A stretch of 64,000 nt of DNA from the NCBI GenBank assembly GCA_963721435.1, contig CAVRJC010000006.1:558001-622000 (forward strand), given 5' to 3'. Shown here piece by piece: positions 28,862 through 36,530 of this stretch. The stretch is from CAVRJC01 sp963721435 (GTDB taxonomy: Bacteria; Actinomycetota; Acidimicrobiia; IMCC26256; DASPTH01). The position numbers and the translations under genes were made by a program. The notes below the pieces were generated by a model, which had not been told where the DNA came from, ran no database searches, and worked only from the letters and a program-made list of their open reading frames with translations. How positions within the stretch are numbered: the first letter of the stretch is position 1; the number at the start of each line of letters is the position of its first letter.

Positions 28862-29436
28862 GCCCGGACGAGTCGCGGGAGCGCGTGCTCGTCGGCACGT
28901 ACGAGTGCGTGGCCCGCGTGGGGATCGGGAAGACGACGGTCGAAGACGTCGCGCGCGCGTCGGGTGTGTCCCGCGCCACCGTCTACCGGCTCTTCCCGGG
29001 CGGTCGCGACGAGCTCCTCCGCGACACGGTGGCCTGGGAGATGGCACGGTTCTTCGTGCACCTCGGCGCGGAGCTGGGGGAGGCACCCGACTTCGAGACG
29101 TTCCTGGAGCGGGCGTTGCCGTTCGCCCGGGAGGCGGTGCTCGCGCACGCGGTGCTGCAGAAGGTGCTGGAGACGGAGCCCGAGCGGCTGATGCCGCTCA
29201 TCACCGTCGAGCAGCACCGGGTGCTCGAGTACATCACCGCCTACTTCCTGCCGCTGCTGGCGCGCGACCAGGCCGCGGGGCTGATCCGGCCGGGGGTCGA
29301 CCTCGAGATGTGCGCCGAGTACGTGGCGCGGATGGCCCTCTCGCTCATCGCGTCGCCGGGCCGCCACGACCTGGAGGATCCCGACGAGGTGCGCCGGCTC
29401 GTCCGCGACGAGCTGCTGGGTGGGGTCCTGCCATGA
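28858..29436 (+). CDS. TetR family transcriptional regulator
   Basis: This 192-residue regulator has an N-terminal TetR_N helix-turn-helix, ECVARVGIGKTTVEDVARAS and GVSRATVYRLFPGGRDELLR, followed by a helical ligand domain. It begins with GTG at 28858 overlapping dapB by 4 bases and precedes a second TetR gene of similar type (KTTLDDVARAAGCSRATLYR), so the two may be an old duplication. Its target is not evident; co-translation with dapB is more likely positional than regulatory. Confidence 0.88.
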   Translation: MSPDESRERVLVGTYECVARVGIGKTTVEDVARASGVSRATVYRLFPGGRDELLRDTVAWEMARFFVHLGAELGEAPDFETFLERALPFAREAVLAHAVLQKVLETEPERLMPLITVEQHRVLEYITAYFLPLLARDQAAGLIRPGVDLEMCAEYVARMALSLIASPGRHDLEDPDEVRRLVRDELLGGVLP

Positions 29437-29456
29437 GAGGGCCTGTGCCGCAACAC

Positions 29457-29483
29457 TGAGACAAAGACTGGTGTATTGTCTCA
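29457..29483. promoter_or_regulatory. Operator and -10 region of the second TetR gene
   Basis: TGAGACAA at 29457-29464 and TTGTCTCA at 29476-29483 form perfect 8-bp inverted arms with an 11-base centre. The right arm overlaps a -10-like TATTGT (29474-29479) that ends 7 bases before ATG 29487. The arrangement fits autorepression by the TetR protein and probably control of the ferritin-like gene downstream. Confidence 0.6.
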
Positions 29484-29486
29484 CCC

Positions 29487-30145
29487 ATGGTGCTGATCGA
29501 GGCTGGGCCCACGATCACGGAGTCCAGGGAAACCCCGGATCCGGAAACGTCGGTGACCGACCGCGCCGGCGCCGCGCTCCTCACGTGCATCGCCCGCTAC
29601 GGGCTCGCCAAGACCACGCTCGACGACGTGGCGCGGGCGGCCGGCTGCTCGCGGGCCACGCTCTACCGCTACTTCGACGGCAAGCTCGACCTCGTGCAGC
29701 GCACGACCGCGGGCGAGCTGCGGCGCATCACCTCGACGGTGGTCGACGCCGCATCCGCGGAGGCGACGTTCGCCGACGCGGTGGTGACCGCGGTGGTCGC
29801 CGCGGCGCGTGAGCTCACCGGGCACGCGGCGTTGCGCTTCCTGCTCGAGTACGAGCCCGCGGCCGTGCTCGCGCACCTGGCGTTCGCGCCGGGGATCGCG
29901 TCCTCACCGAGGTGGGTGACGCGTTGGCGCCCGCGTTCGCGCGCTGGCTCCCCGAGCCGGATGCGATCCGCGCCGGCGACTGGCTGGCGCGCGTGTTGCG
30001 CTCCTACGTCTTGATGCCCGAGCCGACCGTCGACCTCACCGACGCGCGCGAGGCGCGCGCCTTCCTCTCCGACTTCGTCATTCCCGGCCTCTCCGACTTC
30101 GTCATTCCCGGCCTCGCCGCGCCCACCCTCGCCGAAAGCAGGTAA
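29487..30145 (+). CDS. TetR family transcriptional regulator, frameshifted as given
   Basis: The first part encodes the TetR_N domain (LTCIARYGLAKTTLDDVARA, CSRATLYRYFDGKLDLVQRT) and the start of the ligand domain. At about 29893 the frame is lost: the sense continues in another frame as DRVLTEVGDALAPAFARWLP to the stop at 30145. Adding one G to the GGGG-like run at GCGCCGGGGATC restores one chain of about 219 residues. The C-terminal coding end holds a perfect 24-base tandem duplication (30068-30091 and 30092-30115) that repeats SDFVIPGL in the protein. The gene ends 4 bases before the ferritin-like gene, which it probably controls. Confidence 0.8.
30068..30115 (+). repeat. 24-base perfect tandem duplication in the TetR gene
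   Basis: Two identical 24-base copies, starting TCCGACTTCG at 30068 and 30092, encode SDFVIPGL twice in a row near the C-terminus. The duplication keeps the reading frame. Confidence 0.9.
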
Positions 30146-30149
30146 CTCC

Positions 30150-31274
30150 ATGGCCTCCTCCAACCTCGAGATCATCGGCCGCGAAGGCATCGACGACATC
30201 GACGCGATCCTCGCGATCACCAACACCGACGTCGACGAGCTCGAGCACGCGGTGCGGGCGAACGCGGACGCGATCTTCACGTGGGACTACGAGCGCAGCC
30301 GGCCCGCGCTCGTGAAGCTCTACGAGAAGGCGAAGAAGTCGCAGTGGAACGCCAACGACCTTCCGTGGGAGATCGAGGTCGACCAGGAGAAGGTGGCGCG
30401 CGAGAACCAGAACCAGAACGGGTTCAACCGCGACCGCGACTGGTCCGACACGCCGTTCAAGGGCTGGGGTGACAAGGAGTGGATCCAGTTCGGGATGGAG
30501 TCCCAGAACTGGACGCTGTCGCAGTTCATGCACGGCGAGCAGGGCGCGCTCATCTGCACCGCGCAGATCGTCGAGACCGTGCCGTGGATCGACGCCAAGT
30601 ACTACGCAGCCACGCAAGTGATGGACGAAGCGCGTCACGTCGAGGTGTTCGCGCGCTACCTCGACACCAAGCTGTCGGGTCACTATCCGATCAACGCGCA
30701 CCTCAAGATGCTGCTCGACGACATCATCGCAGACTCCCGGTGGGACATGACCTACCTCGGCATGCAGATCATGGTCGAAGGCCTCGCGCTCGCGGCGTTC
30801 GGGTTCCTGCACCAGATGACCACCGAGCAGCTCCTGAAGAAGCTGCTCCGCTACGTGATGAGCGACGAAGCGCGCCACGTCGCGTTCGGTGTGCTGTCGC
30901 TCCAGGAGTACTACCAGGGCCTCGGCAACGCCGAGATCCGGGAGCGCCAGGAGTTCGCGTTCGAAGCCGCCGTCCGCATGCGCGACCGCTTCCTCCAGCA
31001 GGAGACGTGGGAGCGCATGGGCATCGACGTCAAGGAAGCCGTGAAGGCGATGAAGGAGTCGGACGACCGTCCGATCTTCCAGGCGATGCTGTTCTCACGC
31101 ATCGTGCCGAACTGCAAGAAGCTCGGCCTGCTCGACGCCGGTGACGGCTGGCTGCGCGACCGCTTCACCGAGCTCGGCGTGATCCAGTTCGAGGACTGGG
31201 TCGACACCACCGAGGAGTACTCCGCGCTCGACGAAGTCGCGAAGGACCGCGAGGCCGCGGAGGCGCAAGCCTGA
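30150..31274 (+). CDS. Ferritin-like di-iron carboxylate protein
   Basis: This 374-residue helical protein carries two sets of carboxylate-bridged di-iron ligands: a glutamate in FMHGEQGALICTAQ with DEARH in ATQVMDEARHVEVFARYL, and a glutamate in QIMVEGLALAAFGF with DEARH in YVMSDEARHVAFGVLSLQEY. The spacing matches the ferritin-like superfamily of oxygen-activating enzymes (ribonucleotide reductase R2, acyl desaturases, N-oxygenases). The reaction is unknown. It follows the TetR gene by 4 bases with the ribosome binding site inside that gene's end, so TetR-controlled expression is likely. No membrane segment is seen. Confidence 0.8.
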   Translation: MASSNLEIIGREGIDDIDAILAITNTDVDELEHAVRANADAIFTWDYERSRPALVKLYEKAKKSQWNANDLPWEIEVDQEKVARENQNQNGFNRDRDWSDTPFKGWGDKEWIQFGMESQNWTLSQFMHGEQGALICTAQIVETVPWIDAKYYAATQVMDEARHVEVFARYLDTKLSGHYPINAHLKMLLDDIIADSRWDMTYLGMQIMVEGLALAAFGFLHQMTTEQLLKKLLRYVMSDEARHVAFGVLSLQEYYQGLGNAEIRERQEFAFEAAVRMRDRFLQQETWERMGIDVKEAVKAMKESDDRPIFQAMLFSRIVPNCKKLGLLDAGDGWLRDRFTELGVIQFEDWVDTTEEYSALDEVAKDREAAEAQA

Positions 31275-31298
31275 ACCGGAGGGCGCGTGTCTCGCCGG

Positions 31299-31304
31299 TA
31301 GCCT
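31299..31304 (+). promoter_or_regulatory. -10-like element of the RNase J gene
   Basis: TAGCCT ends 9 bases before ATG at 31314. Confidence 0.4.
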
Positions 31305-31313
31305 GGGCTCACC

Positions 31314-32985
31314 ATGAGCTCATCGCCGGTCAAGATCGTCTTCCTCGGAGGGCTCGGCGAGATCGGGCGGAACTGCTTCTGCCTCGAGGTCGAGGACCGC
31401 ATCCTCGTCGTCGACTGCGGGATCATGTTCCCCGACGCCGACATGCCTGGAGTCGACCTCGTCCTCCCCGACTTCACGTACCTCCGCGAGAACGCCGACC
31501 GCGTCGAGGCGGCGTTCCTCACACACGGGCACGAGGATCACACGGGAGGCCTCGCCTTCCTGCTCCGCGACCTGTCGTTCCCGATCTATGGGTCGCCGCT
31601 GTCGCTCGGCCTCGCCCGGAACCGCATCGAGGAAGCCGGGGTGCTCGGGCGCACCGAGATGATCGCCGTGCACGACGGCGAGCGGCGCATGATCGGGCCG
31701 TTCGACTGCGAGTTCATCCCCGTTACGCACTCGGTGCCCCACGCGTTCGCCACCGCCTACCACACGCCCGCAGGCACGATCCTGCACAGCGGTGACTTCA
31801 AGCTGGATCTCACCCCGGTCGACGGCCGCAAGACCGACCTCGCGCTGATCGGTGAGATCGCCAAGCGCCGCGGCGGCATCAAGCTCCTGCTCTCCGACTC
31901 CACCAACGCGGAGAAGCCCGGGTTCACAGCGTCGGAGACCACCGTCGGCACCGCGATGCGGAACGTGTTCCGCGACCATCCCGACCGGCGGTTCATCGTC
32001 GCATCGTTCGCGTCGCACCTCCACCGCGTGCAGCAAGTTGTCGAAGCCGCGGTTACCGCCGGCCGGCGCGTTGCGTTCCTCGGGCGGTCGATGGTCCAGA
32101 ACGTCGCGCTCGTCGCGCGAGTTGGGTTTCCTCGACCTTGCTGTGGATCGGGTCATCGACGTCGAAGAGATCTCGCGGTACGCGCCCGGTGAGGTGTGCG
32201 TGATCTGCACTGGTTCCCAGGGCGAGCCGATGAGCGCCCTGGCGTTGATGGCGGCACACGAGCACAAGCACGTCAAGATCAGCGACGACGACGTGGTCGT
32301 GATCTCCGCGCACGCGATTCCCGGCAACGAGTCGAACGTGTCCCGCGTGATCGACTCGCTGCATCGCGCCGGTGCCGAGGTGATCCACGACCGCATCGCG
32401 CCGGTGCACGTGTCGGGGCATGCGTCGCGGGAGGAGCTCAAGTTCCTCCTCGACCTCGTGCAGCCCGAGTGGTTCGTGCCGGTGCACGGCGAGTACCGCC
32501 ATCTCGTGCACCACGCGCGGTTGGCCGAGGCCGTCGGCGTCGCACCCGGGCACGTGCTCATCTGCGAGGACGGCGACGTGCTCACCCTCGACGACACCGG
32601 AATCGACGTCGAGCGCAGGGCCGTTCCCGCCGGTTACCAGTACGTCGACGGGATCGTCGGCGACATCGGCCTCGGCGTGCTGCGCGACCGCCGCAACCTC
32701 GCCGAGGAAGGGTTCGTGGCGGTGATCGTGACCGTCGACGCGACCACGGGCGAGCTGGTCACCGGGCCCGAGATCGTGACGCGGGGTTGGGTGTACGCCC
32801 CCGAAGCCGAGGAGCTGCTCGAGGAGGCCAAGGCCGCGGTGCGCGAGTCACTGCACGAGGCCGCCGACGAGGGCGCGATCGACTTCGAGACCCTCCGGCG
32901 CCACGCCCGTCGCTCGCTCGGCAAGTTCATCAACGAGCGCACCCGCCGCCGCCCGGCGATCATCCCGGTGGTCATCGAGGTCTGA
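31314..32985 (+). CDS. rnj: Ribonuclease J, frameshifted as given
   Basis: RNase J is a metallo-beta-lactamase/beta-CASP ribonuclease with endo- and 5'-exonuclease activity. The first part has VFLGGLGEIGRNCFCLEVED and the zinc motif FLTHGHEDHTGGL. The second has CTGSQGEPMSAL, VVISAHAIPGNESNV, HVSGHASREEL and the C-terminal domain. The frames differ. At 32103-32125 the text reads VALVAR-V in the first frame, while RELGFLDLAVD follows in the second, and removing one T (32113) restores NVALARELGFLD. The whole then gives about 556 residues, the normal length. This is best explained by a base-calling insertion rather than loss of this conserved gene. Confidence 0.88.
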
Positions 32986-33016
32986 TCCGCGACCGGCCGC
33001 GCCGCGACGCGGTGTG

Positions 33017-33508
33017 TCAGGGCCCGGCGAGGATGGCGTCGATCTGGCCCAAGGCGGCGGAGAGGCCCTCCTCCATGCCCATCTCGATCAGTTGGTCCAT
33101 CGCCTCGCGCGACGGGAACCGCGACTCGATGAGCATGCGCGTGGCCCCACTCGGCAGCTCGGCAAGGGTGACGGTGAACTGCGTGGTCGGCAGGGCGTCG
33201 TTGTGGTTGCCCTCGGGGTCGGCGAACCCGTCCTCGAGGTCGAGGCGGTGCGGTTCCTCGACCGCGACGACCGCCCACCATCCGTGGTGCTGGTCGCCCT
33301 CGGGGCCGGTCATGAAGTAGGTGACCTTCCCGCCCGGGCGCAGGTCGTGCTCGACGACGGTTGCCGGGTAGGTCGGCGGGCCCCACCAGCGCTCGAGCTT
33401 GCGGGGGTCGGCCCAGAGCTGCCAGACGCGGGCGATCGGGGCATCCCACTCGCTCGCGACCGTCATGGTGAGGGCGGTCGGGTCCTTGCGGACGTCGGTC
33501 ACGGTCAT
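33017..33508 (-). CDS. SRPBCC (AHSA1-like) domain protein
   Basis: This 163-residue START/Bet v1-like protein shows the AHSA1 pattern SEWDAPIARVWQLWADPRKL followed by ERWWGPPTYPATV, then DLRPGGKVTYFMTGPEG and a long C-terminal helix (MDQLIEMGMEEGLSAALGQI). Such proteins bind hydrophobic ligands, and no reaction is known. Its start overlaps the end of the ArsR gene by 4 bases. The ArsR-plus-SRPBCC pair is a widespread arrangement in which the regulator controls both genes. Confidence 0.88.
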   Translation of the reverse strand: MTVTDVRKDPTALTMTVASEWDAPIARVWQLWADPRKLERWWGPPTYPATVVEHDLRPGGKVTYFMTGPEGDQHHGWWAVVAVEEPHRLDLEDGFADPEGNHNDALPTTQFTVTLAELPSGATRMLIESRFPSREAMDQLIEMGMEEGLSAALGQIDAILAGP

Positions 33509-33846
33509 GGGTGCTCTCCTTCGTCGGGCTCGGCGAGGACGTCGCCGAAGCGCTGTATGCGTTCACGCCAGATGGCCTCCAGCTCGTCGAGCAGGCGGTT
33601 GACGTCGCGCAAGGGGTCGATCCGTCCCCGCACGATCCGCTCGCGGCCGCGCTGGTGCTTGGTGATGAGGTCGGCCCGCTCGAGGACGGCGACGTGCTTC
33701 TGCACCGCGGCGAAGCTCATCGGGTACCGCCGCGCCAGGTCGGAGACCGAGTGCTCGCCCTGCAGCACCTGCCGGACGATGTCCCGGCGGGTCGCATCCG
33801 CGAGCGCATGGAACAGGAGGTCGGTGCGCTCCTCATCTACAACCAT
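33505..33846 (-). CDS. ArsR family (SdpR-like) transcriptional regulator
   Basis: This 113-residue winged-helix protein has LLFHALADATRRDIVRQVLQ, then YPMSFAAVQKHVAVLERADL as the recognition region and a wing in KHQRGRERIVRGRID. No CxC metal site is present, so it is not an arsenic or metal sensor of the classical kind. ATG at 33846 is the natural start. A perfect inverted repeat covers this codon, and a -10-like TAACCT (33860-33855, minus strand) ends 8 bases before it. Both features indicate a leaderless, self-repressed message shared with the SRPBCC gene. Confidence 0.88.
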   Translation of the reverse strand: MVVDEERTDLLFHALADATRRDIVRQVLQGEHSVSDLARRYPMSFAAVQKHVAVLERADLITKHQRGRERIVRGRIDPLRDVNRLLDELEAIWRERIQRFGDVLAEPDEGEHP

Positions 33847-33855
33847 ACGGTTGTA
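33838..33855. promoter_or_regulatory. Probable ArsR operator overlapping the start codon
   Basis: TACAACC at 33838-33844 and GGTTGTA at 33849-33855 are perfect 7-bp inverted arms around a 4-base centre. The centre holds part of the ArsR ATG, so a bound dimer would cover the transcription and translation start. Confidence 0.6.
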
Positions 33856-33939
33856 GGTTATCACGTGTCCCACATCGTGCTTGCCCCCGCACGTGCCTGC
33901 GGGGGCTGCGAATGCTGCTGTGGCTGGTGTTGTCAGTGT

Positions 33940-33945
33940 TAGCGT
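33940..33945 (+). promoter_or_regulatory. -10 element of ftsK, probable leaderless start
   Basis: TAGCGT ends 6 bases before ATG at 33952. Confidence 0.45.
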
Positions 33946-33951
33946 GCGGGC

Positions 33952-36433
33952 ATGCCTGCGACCACCACGAGGCGTCGTGCCTCCACGCGCGCCGGCAAGC
34001 GGAAGCCGTCTCGGAAGTCGGCGCCGAAGCGCAAGCCGGCCGCCCGGTCGAGCTCCCGGGCGGTCTCGCCGGAGCCGGGAGTGGTGGCGCGCAGTCGCGC
34101 CGCCGCCGGCCGCCAGCTCGACGGCCACTGGGGCGATGTCGGCGCTGTCGCGCTGATCGTGCTCGGGGTGTTGTGCACCCTCGGGCTCACGTCGGACCTC
34201 GCCGGCCCGGTCGGGTCGGGCCTGGCCGACGCCACGGGCGCGATCTTCGGCCGGGGGCGGGTGGCGGTCCCGATCGCGTGCTTCGCGTTCGCGGTGCTCC
34301 TCCTCTGGCCCCACCGGCTCGCGGCCCGGGAGCAGGACGACATCGACGGTGACGACGTCGACACCGTGCCCGTCGCCACCGAGGTCCCGACCGTCCGCAT
34401 CGCCATCGGGGCGCTCCTCTTGTTCGTCGCCGACCTCGGGATCCTGCACATCGCCTATGGGCGCCCGTCGATCGACGGTGGCCTCGACGACCTCCGGGGC
34501 GCCGGTGGGTTCGTCGGGGCCCTGGTCGGTGGCCCGCTCGCCGCCGCGGCCGGCGACGTGGGGTCCACCGTCGTGCTCGGCGGGCTTGCGGTCGTCGGGC
34601 TGCTGCTCGCGCTGGGCCTGTCGATCGGTGTGGTCATGAGCGCGACCGCACGCGCCACCGGCAAGGCCGCGGCAAAGGCCCGCACCGCGGTCGGCGAAGG
34701 GCTCGGCACGCGCGGGATCGGCGAAGGCGTCGAGATCGCCGACGGCACGCCGCGCCCCTCGGTCTTCGACGACGAAGCGCCCGATCTCGCCATCGACCTC
34801 ATCGCGCTGGAGCATGAACAGGAGCCCGAGCCGTACGTGGAGCCCGAGTCCGAACCGGAGCCCGAGCCCGCAGTGGCCGACGCGCCGGTCCCCGCGTTCA
34901 TCGAGGCGGAGGGCGGCCAGCTCGCGATCGCGGTCGGCGACGACGTCGCGCCACACCAGGGCCCGTGGAAGCTCCCGCCCGGCACCATCCTCAAGCGCGG
35001 CAGCATGCAGAAGGTCGACCAACGCGTCGCCGAGGACGGTGGCCGCGTGCTCGAGGCGACGCTCGCGCAGCACGGCGTCGACGCCAAGCTGATCGGCATG
35101 ACCGTCGGCCCGTCGGTCACGCAGTACGCGCTCGACCTCGGGCCCGGTGTGAAGGTCAACCGCGTCACCGGGCTCCAGCACGACATCCAGTACGCGATGG
35201 CGTCGCCCGACGTGCGCATCCTCGCCCCCATCCCCGGGCGCAGCGCGATCGGCGTCGAGGTGCCGAACAAGCAGCGCGAGCTGGTGACGCTGGGCGACGT
35301 GCTCTCCGCGCCCGAGGCGCACGCGTCGCAACCCACACTCGCGGTGGGCCTCGGTCGCGACATCGAGGGCCGCTCGGTGATGATGGACCTCGCCACGCTG
35401 CCGCACGTGCTCATCGCCGGTGCCACCGGCGCGGGCAAGAGCAGCTGCATCAACTCGCTCGTGACGTCGTTGCTCATGCGGTGCACGCCCGACCAGGTGC
35501 GCCTCATCCTCGTCGACCCCAAGCGGGTCGAGCTGGGTGCGTACAACGGCCTGCCGCATCTCCTCAGCGAGGTCGTGACCAACCCGAAGAAGGCCGCGAA
35601 CGCGCTCGACTGGGCCGTGCGCGAGATGGACATGCGCTACGAGCTCCTCGCCGAGGTCGGCGTGCGCGACATCACCGGCTACAACGCGATGTACGACCGC
35701 GGCGAGCTGCCCGACGCCCGACGAGCCCGACCCCGCCACGGGCAAGGGCTACGAGCGGCTGCCGTTCATCGTGATCGTGGTCGACGAGCTGAACGACCTC
35801 ATGATGGTCGCCGCCCGCGACGTCGAAGCGAGCATCTGCCGGATCGCGCAGATGGCCCGCGCCGTCGGCATCCACCTCGTGATCGCGACGCAGCGCCCGT
35901 CGGTCGACGTCATCACCGGCGTGATCAAGGCCAACGTGCCGAGCCGGCTCGCGTTCTCGGTGAGCAGCCTCGCCGACTCGCGCGTCATCCTCGACCAGGC
36001 CGGCGCCGAGAAGCTGATCGGCATGGGGGACATGCTCCTCCTCACCGCGAGCTCGAGCCGGGCCCAGCGGATCCAGGGCTCGTGGGTCGACGAGGAGTGC
36101 GTGCGCAAGGTGGTCGCGCACTGGCGCCGCCAGGTCACCACGCTCGCCTACGTCGAAGGCCTCGCGGGCGACGAAACGGGCGCCGCGGCGGGCAGCCGTG
36201 ACGACGACGCCGACACCGACGACCTGCTCGCCGAGGCGATGGAACTCGTGGTCCGCAGCGGGCTCGGCTCCACGAGCATGCTCCAGCGCAAGCTGCGGGT
36301 GGGCTTCTCCCGGGCGGGGCGGCTGATGGACCTCCTGGAGCGGCGCGGCGTCGTCGGCCCGTCGGAGGGCTCCAAGGCGCGGGCCGTCCTCATGACCGTC
36401 GACGAGTTCGAGGCGTTGCACGACCCGGTCTGA
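33952..36433 (+). CDS. ftsK: DNA translocase FtsK, frameshifted as given
   Basis: FtsK pumps chromosome ends through the division septum. The N-terminus is basic, followed by four or five membrane helices (about residues 65-230) and a Glu/Pro linker. The motor domain has Walker A VLIAGATGAGKSSCINSLVT (near residue 490), LVDPKRVELGAYNGLPHLL, Walker B FIVIVVDELNDLMMV and ATQRPSVDVITGVIKANVPS. The C-terminal gamma winged helix is GLGSTSMLQRKLRVGFSRAG. The frame changes at about 35712-35720: the first frame gives RGELPDA then nonsense, and the other frame resumes with PDEPDPATGKGYERLPFIVI. One extra base there explains it. Restored length is about 826 residues. Confidence 0.9.
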
Positions 36434-36512
36434 TCGACGGTCTCTTCGACGGGTCGAGTTGCCGGAAATTCCCAAAATTTGGCGGTAGCTCAAGCGCGGC
36501 CAGGGGACTGCC

Positions 36513-36530
36513 GAACACCCGAGAGTGTTC
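36513..36530 (+). promoter_or_regulatory. Dyad over the start codon of the conservon kinase
   Basis: GAACAC at 36513-36518 and GTGTTC at 36525-36530 are perfect 6-bp arms with a 6-base centre. The right arm contains the GTG start. In RNA the hairpin would hide the start codon, and AGGGG lies upstream of it at 36502. As DNA it could be an operator. Confidence 0.45.

Noticed and set aside
29457..30115. CRISPR-like repeats
   Set aside because: Only one inverted repeat and one two-copy tandem duplication inside a gene; no spacers and no cas genes.
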